Origin: a virus
IMG/VR virus record: IMGVR_UViG_3300043409_001170
Span: 1 to 30,111 of that record
DNA length: 30,111 nt
Direction: 5' to 3' (one strand)
In this document: piece by piece, positions 19,189 to 27,951 of the stretch
Position numbering within the stretch: position 1 is the first letter of the stretch
How the letters are laid out: every line of letters begins with the position of its first letter
Position numbers and translations under genes: made by a program
Notes under the pieces: generated by a model
The model's input: the letters and a program-made list of their open reading frames with translations, nothing else
Told to the model about the DNA's origin: nothing
Database searches by the model: none

Positions 19189-22100
19189 TTATTTCTTGGC
19201 GTACCCAGTGACAACTGCCATTGGGTTTCGGGTCTTTTCGTCAACGATTGCTTCGATACCGGTCCATGTCCGATTGATCTGGGCAGACGGCAAGCCGCTA
19301 AAATCACCAATGATGTTAATTACCGACTTGCGGAAGCCTGCATCGAGCTTGCCTTGGCTGGTTTCTTTCAGCAGCTCAAACACATCCGAGATCATGCGGG
19401 TGCCGGCAGGGCCACCGTATCCACGGTCCTTGCCTTCAGCACCAAACACAATCTTGCCTGCGTCCCCCAGCTCTCGAGCAATGATCATCATGCCCATCAG
19501 GTACGATAGCTGTTCGGCGGCCAGACTTTTTGCAATCTTGTTCCAGTCCCAAGGTTCATCATCGCCGCCACTTGGCTGCAAGAACGCCTTAAGAGCGTGG
19601 TTCAAAACCACCGGCGCAACAAACAGCAAAGCATAATCTGCTGCCAGCTTTGCCTTGCTTTTTTCTGTCATGCCTTGCACGACAGCCATGTTCATGGTGG
19701 TACTCATATAGTTGTAGAACACGGTAAAGATTTTCATTGCGGACCCGCCGCGCTGAACCTGTGCCAAGTCTTTTAGCAGGCCGCTGCCCTGCGTATCGAT
19801 GACGGTTTGATCTGCAATTGCAATCGAGGTTTCCTCATCGCGCCCTTCGTGCAAAGCCTTTTCATATGCTCCATGCCACGTTGGCACATCAACCACTTGC
19901 TGCATTTTTGTCATCATCAAATAAGCATTCATTTGAATTGACCGCAGGGCGGTGGATTTACCTTGAATAATGTTTTGCAATTCGTTCAGCTCGCGGAACT
20001 GTGTGCGCGACCGATCGGCCATGAACTGTGATTTTTCTGCTGCCTCAAGCGATGCGCGCTTGGGGTTTGACGAAAAGATCGCAATGCCTCTGCCCATCCA
20101 TCCGGCACCGAGGCGCACAATAGATTGGTTAAAGCCGGTGATCTGCAACGCAGCCGACATCACATTGAAGCCCAAGCCGCCAATGCTGACGTTGCGGCGC
20201 AAGACATCAAGAGCAATTTCGCCGTCCATCTGGATGCCGCGTTCGCCCTCGGCAATGTCGCTGACCCACTTGGTCAATTGCGTTTTGAATTCAGGCCCGT
20301 ATTGATTGCGGATTGCAACATCGATCGATTTAGACCGCAAGATTTTGTTGGCATCGATCAGCCACTCATGCCACGCAAGATCGTGGATCACATCGTTAAA
20401 GCCGGAATACATGCCTGCAAGGGTGTAGATCAAAGGACGGCCAACCACTTCTTCCACGCGAGCTTTGGTGTATGACCGGCGTGTTGTTGCCGATGTATAG
20501 GCCGAGTTGAGCTGACGGCGCGCTGCCTCTGCCGCGTTAAACTGCTCGGCTCTGATGCCTGCTTGCGGATCGTACTTCACCGGATAATAACCGCCGGTCA
20601 TCTGCACCGTTTTGCCGTCCGATGACACAACAGTAAACGGCGTAGGCTCAACCCACTTAGGTTCTTTACCGTTTACCCTGCGTTCTTTTTCGGAAACCAG
20701 TGGCCTGATTTTTTCGAAGTAAGCCCACACACCGTTAACCGCCTCAAGCTCGGCAGCGGTCAGCGATTTAAGGATCGGCATGACCTGATCAATTGTCCAG
20801 CCTTCACCACCTAACAGACGCTGCAAGTTTCCAGAGTTGCCCATGTTAAGCGCGATTGTAATTGCACTTTCACGGTTGAAGCTCCGGTTTACCGTTTCAA
20901 AATATTTCCCGCTGCCGCCCATCTTGCCCTGTTTCAAAACAGGCTCAAACAATCTGGACAGCTCTGCCGTTGCCTCGGCGCGCATGGTGGTCTCCATATC
21001 AGCGCGGGTGTTGGCGGTTCGGATCAAATAGTTCCACACAGGTCCACCATCTTTGCCGCCATCGAGGATGCGGGCAATTGACGAGGCCTTGATGTGAGAT
21101 GAATAAAACCGCTTCAGCATTTGTATTTTCCGACCCATTTCGGTGGTCGGTGTTCTGGCATCAGCGGTGCGGCCACCAGCATATAGATTAATGCTAGAGA
21201 CCATTTCGTCGCGGGCTTCCTTATAGGATGCGTTCTTTGCCGAGGTCAGCATATTTTGCTCGGTGCGGCCAAGATGCTCGATCTGTTTGACAGCATCGAT
21301 CAGCTCGGCAAATTCAGCAACCGTCATTTCGGTATAAGGTTTCCGATAATTCTCATTGAGAATTGCCTCGGCAATATCAGGAACCCGCCCGTTTTCTTCT
21401 TGCTGATCCATCCATTGTGTCAGCGTCTTGCGTTCGGCAACTTGCTTTTGTGGTTCTGGGCCAAGGCCAAACCGATACAAGATTGCGGCAACCTGATCGA
21501 AATTGTCCGCGCCCATGCGCTTAATGGATTTCGCGTCTTGCACCTTGCTGAAATAGGCAACGCCTTTTTTGACATCCGCTTCTGCTGCCGTTGCCTCGAT
21601 CGTCAACAGATTGTTAAGCAGGCGAGTTTGCAATGCCTTCACAGCTTCTGGCGTATTGGATTTTTTAAGCGCATTGGCCGCAGCCCTGTTGGCCTTGGTT
21701 TCCTCTGCGCTGTATTTCTTCGGCTTAATGTCCGTAATCTTTTTGCCTTCAATTATCTGTTTGGCAACAGCTCGAGCAGCATTGACCATCACACGCACAG
21801 GTGCGATCGCTTTGGCAACGGCTCGCAGTTCAACGGCAGCAAACCGTGTGCGGGCTTCATTGTGCAAGGCCTTATCAACTTCAGCGGCAACCTGTGCCGG
21901 TGTGGACATGTCAGAATATTTTTCAAGCATGACCTGATCTGTGCGGGCATCCACCTCTTCATTAAACGGACGAGCGGCCAGCAGGGCGCGGATCATCTGA
22001 TCGCCGGAGGTAAACCCGAACTGAGAGGCAACGACATCTGGGTGCAGCCCCTCTTGCGCCACAAGCCCATATTTACCATTGGGCAGATTGCGCCAGATCG

Positions 22101-25100
22101 CGTTGCCTTCTTCACCGTACATCTGCTTAAGATCGGCAAGAGACAGCTTGGTGCCTTCCATACCGGTTTCAGTGGCAAAGCGGCGTTGCTCTTTTGAAGC
22201 ATCACTGGCAACGGTCAATTCACCCCTACGAAGGAACATCCCCACACGATAGACCGGCTCGTCTGCAACCTCGGCAGCAATGACCGCCCGTTCATTGGCG
22301 CGGTCCTGTGCATGCTCCTTTTGCATCTGTTTAAGGATGCGGCTTTTAGCGTTGCCCAGCCACTTCATGTTCCGCAAAGATGCTGTGGTCAGATTTTGCA
22401 CAGACTGTTCGTGCGCTTCTGCGGCCATCTGCTGATAGGCAGCCCACGCATTGTCATCCATGCCCGACAATTTCTGATCTTGGAACATCGGCATCATCTG
22501 CCGCATCTGTTCGGCCTGCTTGATCTGGGCTTCCGATGCCAGCATGCGATCCATAACCTGACGCACTTCGCCGGTCAAAATCGGCAAATCAACGCCGTTT
22601 TCCTGCCGATATAATGCGTTCAAGTCATCGCGAATAGATTGATAAACGCGGCGCAACCATGCAGAGAATTTCTCAAATACGCCTTCCATTTTTGCGCTTG
22701 GGGACTTGCCCTCAAACAAATAGATTTCGTAACTGTAAGCCCACTGCTCGTGATATTTGCGCTGCTGCTCGAGGCTCATGGCATTCCATGTCTCGATGTC
22801 TTTGACACCAAACCAGTCCAAGACCGTTTGCATGTCAGCTTTCATCTGCTCTGTCGCGTTTGGCTGAACAGCCATGTCCGCGTACACGGTCAAGAAAAAG
22901 TGCGCGGTCTCATGCAAGAAGGTTGAATAATCAGCCTTCTCGTTGAGGATCGTGGTCAGACGCTTGGGGTCGAACCCCCCTCGGGTTTGTTGAGCAAACT
23001 GGCCATTATCTCCGGCAGCTTCTCCACCAATTCCTGTGGGTTCAATTCCGCGCTGGTTGTAGATGGCTCCGCTGTCGAGGAGGTTTCTGACGGCATCTCG
23101 GTCGGAGGTGCTGATGCCGAGGTTGGCTGCCTCGAGGTCTGAGAGTTCTCCGATGCTTCTGGCAATCGACTGAGCGCGGGATGCCAAAGATGCTCGGTTA
23201 CGAGTTCCTTGATCCCCTCCAGCTCGTCCTGTGTCGGAGGTGGCCCCTCCCTCTCCAGCCGCCGCCGTAGCATCCCTGCTAATGCCAGACCAGTCTGCCT
23301 CGGCATTTTCAAGATTTCTTCCGGCGAGAAGACCTTCAATGCCATCTCTGAGATATCGCTCGGTGATACCTTTCCGCTCTGCATCTGTTCCCATCCACTT
23401 CATAATAACGACAGGTGGATACCCGTCAGTTTCCTTGTTCCACCCGCCTTTTGACCAGAACGCCTCGGCATCTGCCAGCTTGCGCGCATCATAGTATTGC
23501 GGATCGAACGGCAATTCCCCAACAACTTCAAACCCAAACAAACTGTAAAGCTCGGGCAGGAAACCGTTCGGGAACTTACTAGACCTTACTGCAAAAGCAT
23601 CAAGAACGCTAGCACCTTCTTCGATTGCCTTCAAAACAACCGCCGGTGCGGCGATCCCTCGTGCGCCCTGCTCATTGTTGATGACGGCGGTCAGAGTGAT
23701 GTCTTTGTCAGACAACCCAGCAATTTCGAGGCCATAGCCTGTGGCGGGGTTTCCTTTTTTAAGAGCAAACCAAATGCCACTATTCTCGTCTCCAAGCTGA
23801 AAAAGGCGCAAGGTTTTGGCTCTTATGCCTTTATCAACGTCTGCTTTGCCGTATTCATCAAGGGTTGAAACGGCATCAGAATTCTTGACAGCGTCAACAA
23901 ATCCCTGCGGAGAAGCCCCGCCTTCCTTGATTTTATTGTCGCTTGTTTTCCATTGATCCAACGCCATATTGACAGCAAGTTGCGCTTGACGATTGCCATC
24001 GATGACAGATGGTCGAATATCTTCAAGTCGAGCAACCAGCTCAGGCGTAATTTTTAATGCAGGCTTTGCCATTTCAAAAGCCCGTCGAGAATTTAACGAG
24101 GCCATAAATTTATCTTTGGCATCCTCAATCCGATTTGTGCCTTCAAGCAAACTTGCATCATATTCAGCGGGTGACATTTCACCGTCTGGATTTTTCTTTG
24201 TCGGAGCATTATTTTTTATTTCTTGAAGAACCAAATTTTTGACATCATCGGAAATTCCATTTTCCTTATTTGATGCAGAACTTTTAATGGCCTGTTTTCT
24301 TTCCTCCCATGTGCTTAGGGAAGTCATCTCAGGCGATGTCATGATGTCAAAGAATTGCGATTTGTTTGCATTGAATTGATCAATCCAATCTTTCCAAAGC
24401 AATTCGTAATTTAACGGAACATTTAATTTTCCAACAATCTCACCACGCAAGCCCAATGGAAAATCAGGGTGCGCCATTGTTCCTTCTTCGCCAAGATTGA
24501 CAAATGGTTTTTCATTATCAACTTTTACAAGAACAACACCGTCTCCCCACCGATGGCTTGAAAGCTCGGTTTGACGAGTTGCATCAAGAATTTTTTTCAT
24601 TGAAGGCGCGCCAAATCTTTGGGCTTCTTTTAAGCCGACAACATCCAGCAATCTTTTACGAGCTTCGAATGAAAGAGTATGCACATATGCATCAAGCTCT
24701 TTGATGTTTCCAATATAGGGAAAATCTTTTTTGAATTTTTTGCGAACAAGATTTGTCAGGCTATCCATATCTTGCGTTGTTATGCGGCCACTCGTAACAT
24801 ATGCTTCGAGCGTTGCAAAAAATGCATTTGATACTGTTGTGTTTGACTGATGCATGTCTGGATCGCCCAGCACAATCAGCATGTAATTTGCGCCCTCTTT
24901 CAATCGACGAGCTTTTTGAGCCATGACACTTTTGCCACGATTTGCCCAAGCAACTTTTGATTTAATATTGGTTTCACGCAATGGGAAAAATGGGCCTCCC
25001 AAAAGCTGAATTGCCAGTTGCAGTTTGCTGCTATCAATGCCGTGGAACAATGCCCCTGCTGCCGTACGATCGGCAATTGTCGGGAACATAGTCATGCCAA

Positions 25101-27942
25101 GCATGTCCTTGATCGAAATCAAAGGAACATCTTTATCTTCAATAAGCTGATCGGCAATAATCGGTTTGACATTTGTCGCACCTTCAGCCTCGAGCTGGGA
25201 TGCTATTGCCTGAGTTTCAGCAATTTTTGCGTTTGTCTCGGCCTCCTCACGGGCTTCTATTGATTGTTGGTTGAAGACGGCTCCGGCGGTTCCTGTTCCA
25301 GCTCCCTCTTCACTTCTCTGAACAGCCTCGCTGCCAGCCTGAATGCCTCCTCCTTCTCCGCGTCCGTGACGGGTTCGTAAGGCTGCGATGAGGTCTGCTT
25401 TTCGTTCAAGGATTGTGTCATAGCTCACCACCTCTTTAGGGTCGGCACCAAGCCGGACCTGATTAAATGCCCACAGCGCAGCCTGCACTTGACGCGCTTC
25501 CCACCCAAGCCGTTGAGCCACTTCGCGAATGCGCTGCTTGGCAATCTCAACTTGTGCAGGGCTTGGACTTTTAACATCAAAAAACAGCATAGCAATATGC
25601 CGGTCAACCGCAACCGCGTCAGCGTTGCCTTCATTAGCCTCGCCGTACTGTGCAATTTTCTGCCCCTTCATGGCCTCATCTGCGCGAATGCGGTTGAGGT
25701 TCCCAATGACGGCGGGCAGATAGCCGGTAAATTCTGCGCCAGACAAATACTGATCATATGCCTTGATTGCTAATCCAACATTAGATGCAACGCTTGCGGC
25801 TTGGCTGGTTACAGACAGCAATTTTTGGAACAGATCACTGTCGCTGCCAAACATTTTGTTCAGTGCATCTTCGTGCTGCTTGTACCAATCTCGCCAACTG
25901 GATTGGCTATTGGCCGCGTCAACCAGCTCATCGACGGTTTGGTTGATTTCAAGCTGCGCTTTTTTGCGCGCCTGCTCAAACATCTGCACACCCTCGGGCA
26001 GGGATTTCTGACCCTCGATCTTGTACATATATTTTTCATAGAACTCATGCGGCATCATGTTCGCTTTAGCAGCTTGCGTCACAATGAAATCACGCACAAA
26101 CTCTGAATAATTTTTAGCCACCCGATCGGTATAGGTGCCGGTCTGTTTGATCTGATCGAAAATTTGATTTTCAACTTTGCGCGCAGACTGCGTAAAGGTT
26201 GTGTCAGTTTTTTCGCGCTGCTCAACAATCTGCTTGGCCTGCTCAAGAAGCTCGGCGCGGTTCTGCTCAAACACCTTAACGTCTGCAATGCTCATTGCAT
26301 CCGGTGCCAAGCGCATGTGGGGCAACAAGGCATTGCCAACATCGGTGCCAGCAATGCGGGCCGCATATTGAGCAATCGGGATTGTGACATCGCCGCCACT
26401 GGCCACGGCTTCTTGCAACTGCTCGGCAATGTTGGGGATTACTTTTTCCAGCTCGGCAACAGACAAGCCCGCCTGATTAAGCACATTTGTAACTTGCTCG
26501 GCATCAAGGTAGACGTTCTCGGCTTTGCCACCTTCGGCCTGCTCTCCAATAAAGGTCTCGTAAGCGCGAGGATTGCGATCGCGTACAGGGTTGTCGGTTG
26601 ACTGATCTGTCAGGTCTGTAAGAAATTTTGCATCCCGTGCGGCTTCTTTTGCGCGGATATTATCGGCGGCAAAATTTACACCGGCGACAGGCAGGCCAAG
26701 CAGGGTCATTGCCTTCAGCGTCTTTACGAACACCCCACCAATGCGCTCGCCAATCTCGGCGCGGCCCTGCTCGGTCTTTAATTTGACTTCAAGATTGCCG
26801 TCAGACATGGCGGCGGCAATGTCTTCTCCAACAGCGGCAGTAATTTCTTGGGCAATTTCCGTACCGCCTTCAAGCAAACCGGCCACAACATAATTTTTGA
26901 AAAACCCCATTGCAGCGTCACCAGTGGTGGCTTTCGTCAATTCTTTCGCCACAACGCCGGCAGCTTTTTCAGTAATGTATTTACGAACAGGTGCAGTTAT
27001 TGCCCCAAGGAAAAACGTCTCAAGCGCGCCGTTAATAACACCCACACCGGTGGCAACAACTTTTGAAACGGCAGGCGATGCACCGCGTTCAATCATATCC
27101 TGATATGCCGCACCGGCTTCAGACACGCCGGTTTCAACACCCATGCCCACACGCCAAGTAATACCGGCAGCGGCAACACCCGTAGCAATCGCGGGCGCGG
27201 CTGCAACACCACCGGCAACTGTTAAGCCCGCTGCAATGGATGATCCGGCAAAAAACGATTTAGCGGCCTCGCCAGTTTGTCTGACAAGCTGCGGCTGCAT
27301 TTGCCCAACAACCTCGGCAGCAGCCCCCCAAAACCCATCGTCTGCTGGGTTAGCCTTCATTTGAGCTTTTAGCTCGACAATGCGCGCCTTGTCTTGATCC
27401 GTTGCTGTGCCGAGCAGCTCCTTAAATCCGAGCTTGCCCATTTCGTCTTGCATTCCACCGGCTTCGTAAGAGGTCGAAACAACTTGCGGGATGTTCTTGA
27501 TGTCGGTGAAAAGCTGCTCGATAAAAGACAAGCGCGGCGTGTTGTCATACGCAATCTTTGCAAAATTAGGGTCGCGCAATTGCATGGCCAGCACGGGGCT
27601 GGTCTTTGCAAGGTTTTGCATTTCAATCTGTTTGAGCAATGCTCTGCGCCGATTGGCCTCGATGTCAACGGCAACTATGCTCGCAGGCAAACCAAGCTCG
27701 TCACCGATGCGCTGCTCTTCCCCCACCTTGTCTGGGTGAAATGTCGAGGCCTGACTTAACACGCTCATGTCGCCAAGGTCATCTTGCATCTGCCTAATGA
27801 TGTCGGCATATGGATTTTGTTTTGGCTCTTTAGCAATAGTGCTAATTGTAGCAGGCACAGAGGTGCCTATGCTAGGTACAGTTAAAGCACCACTAACATC
27901 AGCCGATGCAGCATCACTAATAATTGGAATATCAACACCCAT
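19189..27942 (-). CDS. Giant polyvalent virion protein (2917 aa) with HExxH metallopeptidase motif
   Basis: A single uninterrupted frame. A hydrophobic segment at about residues 227-264 could enter a membrane. Around 1461-1476 LPELYSLFGFEVVGE resembles the GNAT motif in phage polyvalent proteins. At 1677-1681 HETAH in STFLHETAHFFLTVY is an HExxH zinc-peptidase motif. Near 2584-2620 VSIGGLGFNVMSAALQITGF, followed by VPTWHGAYEKALHEGR and VFYNYMSTTMNMAV, matches the conserved end (LPD38-like) of phage ejected proteins; another hydrophobic stretch lies near 2767. Gly/Ser-rich linkers occur near 865-890 and 1570-1610. Such proteins are packaged and injected with the DNA. AGGG precedes the ATG, 9 bp after the M23 gene. 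Domain names are by eye. Confidence 0.88.
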   Translation of the reverse strand: MGVDIPIISDAASADVSGALTVPSIGTSVPATISTIAKEPKQNPYADIIRQMQDDLGDMSVLSQASTFHPDKVGEEQRIGDELGLPASIVAVDIEANRRRALLKQIEMQNLAKTSPVLAMQLRDPNFAKIAYDNTPRLSFIEQLFTDIKNIPQVVSTSYEAGGMQDEMGKLGFKELLGTATDQDKARIVELKAQMKANPADDGFWGAAAEVVGQMQPQLVRQTGEAAKSFFAGSSIAAGLTVAGGVAAAPAIATGVAAAGITWRVGMGVETGVSEAGAAYQDMIERGASPAVSKVVATGVGVINGALETFFLGAITAPVRKYITEKAAGVVAKELTKATTGDAAMGFFKNYVVAGLLEGGTEIAQEITAAVGEDIAAAMSDGNLEVKLKTEQGRAEIGERIGGVFVKTLKAMTLLGLPVAGVNFAADNIRAKEAARDAKFLTDLTDQSTDNPVRDRNPRAYETFIGEQAEGGKAENVYLDAEQVTNVLNQAGLSVAELEKVIPNIAEQLQEAVASGGDVTIPIAQYAARIAGTDVGNALLPHMRLAPDAMSIADVKVFEQNRAELLEQAKQIVEQREKTDTTFTQSARKVENQIFDQIKQTGTYTDRVAKNYSEFVRDFIVTQAAKANMMPHEFYEKYMYKIEGQKSLPEGVQMFEQARKKAQLEINQTVDELVDAANSQSSWRDWYKQHEDALNKMFGSDSDLFQKLLSVTSQAASVASNVGLAIKAYDQYLSGAEFTGYLPAVIGNLNRIRADEAMKGQKIAQYGEANEGNADAVAVDRHIAMLFFDVKSPSPAQVEIAKQRIREVAQRLGWEARQVQAALWAFNQVRLGADPKEVVSYDTILERKADLIAALRTRHGRGEGGGIQAGSEAVQRSEEGAGTGTAGAVFNQQSIEAREEAETNAKIAETQAIASQLEAEGATNVKPIIADQLIEDKDVPLISIKDMLGMTMFPTIADRTAAGALFHGIDSSKLQLAIQLLGGPFFPLRETNIKSKVAWANRGKSVMAQKARRLKEGANYMLIVLGDPDMHQSNTTVSNAFFATLEAYVTSGRITTQDMDSLTNLVRKKFKKDFPYIGNIKELDAYVHTLSFEARKRLLDVVGLKEAQRFGAPSMKKILDATRQTELSSHRWGDGVVLVKVDNEKPFVNLGEEGTMAHPDFPLGLRGEIVGKLNVPLNYELLWKDWIDQFNANKSQFFDIMTSPEMTSLSTWEERKQAIKSSASNKENGISDDVKNLVLQEIKNNAPTKKNPDGEMSPAEYDASLLEGTNRIEDAKDKFMASLNSRRAFEMAKPALKITPELVARLEDIRPSVIDGNRQAQLAVNMALDQWKTSDNKIKEGGASPQGFVDAVKNSDAVSTLDEYGKADVDKGIRAKTLRLFQLGDENSGIWFALKKGNPATGYGLEIAGLSDKDITLTAVINNEQGARGIAAPAVVLKAIEEGASVLDAFAVRSSKFPNGFLPELYSLFGFEVVGELPFDPQYYDARKLADAEAFWSKGGWNKETDGYPPVVIMKWMGTDAERKGITERYLRDGIEGLLAGRNLENAEADWSGISRDATAAAGEGGATSDTGRAGGDQGTRNRASLASRAQSIARSIGELSDLEAANLGISTSDRDAVRNLLDSGAIYNQRGIEPTGIGGEAAGDNGQFAQQTRGGFDPKRLTTILNEKADYSTFLHETAHFFLTVYADMAVQPNATEQMKADMQTVLDWFGVKDIETWNAMSLEQQRKYHEQWAYSYEIYLFEGKSPSAKMEGVFEKFSAWLRRVYQSIRDDLNALYRQENGVDLPILTGEVRQVMDRMLASEAQIKQAEQMRQMMPMFQDQKLSGMDDNAWAAYQQMAAEAHEQSVQNLTTASLRNMKWLGNAKSRILKQMQKEHAQDRANERAVIAAEVADEPVYRVGMFLRRGELTVASDASKEQRRFATETGMEGTKLSLADLKQMYGEEGNAIWRNLPNGKYGLVAQEGLHPDVVASQFGFTSGDQMIRALLAARPFNEEVDARTDQVMLEKYSDMSTPAQVAAEVDKALHNEARTRFAAVELRAVAKAIAPVRVMVNAARAVAKQIIEGKKITDIKPKKYSAEETKANRAAANALKKSNTPEAVKALQTRLLNNLLTIEATAAEADVKKGVAYFSKVQDAKSIKRMGADNFDQVAAILYRFGLGPEPQKQVAERKTLTQWMDQQEENGRVPDIAEAILNENYRKPYTEMTVAEFAELIDAVKQIEHLGRTEQNMLTSAKNASYKEARDEMVSSINLYAGGRTADARTPTTEMGRKIQMLKRFYSSHIKASSIARILDGGKDGGPVWNYLIRTANTRADMETTMRAEATAELSRLFEPVLKQGKMGGSGKYFETVNRSFNRESAITIALNMGNSGNLQRLLGGEGWTIDQVMPILKSLTAAELEAVNGVWAYFEKIRPLVSEKERRVNGKEPKWVEPTPFTVVSSDGKTVQMTGGYYPVKYDPQAGIRAEQFNAAEAARRQLNSAYTSATTRRSYTKARVEEVVGRPLIYTLAGMYSGFNDVIHDLAWHEWLIDANKILRSKSIDVAIRNQYGPEFKTQLTKWVSDIAEGERGIQMDGEIALDVLRRNVSIGGLGFNVMSAALQITGFNQSIVRLGAGWMGRGIAIFSSNPKRASLEAAEKSQFMADRSRTQFRELNELQNIIQGKSTALRSIQMNAYLMMTKMQQVVDVPTWHGAYEKALHEGRDEETSIAIADQTVIDTQGSGLLKDLAQVQRGGSAMKIFTVFYNYMSTTMNMAVVQGMTEKSKAKLAADYALLFVAPVVLNHALKAFLQPSGGDDEPWDWNKIAKSLAAEQLSYLMGMMIIARELGDAGKIVFGAEGKDRGYGGPAGTRMISDVFELLKETSQGKLDAGFRKSVINIIGDFSGLPSAQINRTWTGIEAIVDEKTRNPMAVVTGYAKK
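22956..23384 (-). CDS. Nested ORF in the +1 frame of the giant gene, 142 aa
   Basis: The ORF lies wholly inside the giant gene, starting at an ATG 18 nt after a stop in its own frame, so it needs its own initiation; only a weak GGGA is near. The product starts MQSGKVSPSDISEMALKVFS and has ordered-looking helices (EEILKMPRQTGLALAGMLRR; ELEGIKELVTEHLW), a Ser/Thr/Pro-rich middle, and a last helix PQELVEKLPEIMASLLN. It covers the linker region before the metallopeptidase and ends about 40 bp before HExxH. It is the longest same-strand alternative ORF in the gene and reads like a protein, but chance cannot be excluded. Confidence 0.35.
   Translation of the reverse strand: MQSGKVSPSDISEMALKVFSPEEILKMPRQTGLALAGMLRRRLEREGPPPTQDELEGIKELVTEHLWHPALSRLPEASENSQTSRQPTSASAPPTEMPSETSSTAEPSTTSAELNPQELVEKLPEIMASLLNKPEGGSTPSV
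25257..25421 (-). CDS. Nested ORF in the +1 frame of the giant gene, 54 aa
   Basis: A 55-codon ORF in the same relative frame as the 142-aa nested ORF, at the other Gly/Ser-rich linker of the giant protein. It starts MTQSLNEKQTSSQPYEPVTD and continues as an amphipathic helix AEKEEAFRLAARLFREVKRE, then a Pro/Ser tail. AGAGGTGGTGAGCT before the ATG is a fair ribosome site, and a stop in frame lies 3 nt before the ATG. A small size makes chance possible; composition and initiation signals favour a real gene. Confidence 0.35.
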   Translation of the reverse strand: MTQSLNEKQTSSQPYEPVTDAEKEEAFRLAARLFREVKRELEQEPPEPSSTNNQ

Positions 27943-27951
27943 CTATATGCC

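Noticed and set aside
19178-19189. 12-bp palindrome ACGGGTACCCGT at the end of the giant gene
   Set aside because: Perfect but short; it has no T-run and no promoter next to it, so neither a terminator nor an operator can be supported.
21256-22197. A 313-codon open frame on the plus strand inside the giant gene
   Set aside because: It lies antisense to a continuous coding frame, is rich in Cys/His/Phe/Arg in a way typical of reverse-frame shadows, and has no ribosome site or recognisable domain.
25425-25655. A 76-codon minus-strand alternative frame in the giant gene
   Set aside because: Its product is Leu/Arg/Cys-rich, typical of a shadow frame, and it lies over a region where the main frame looks well ordered, unlike the two nested ORFs kept above.
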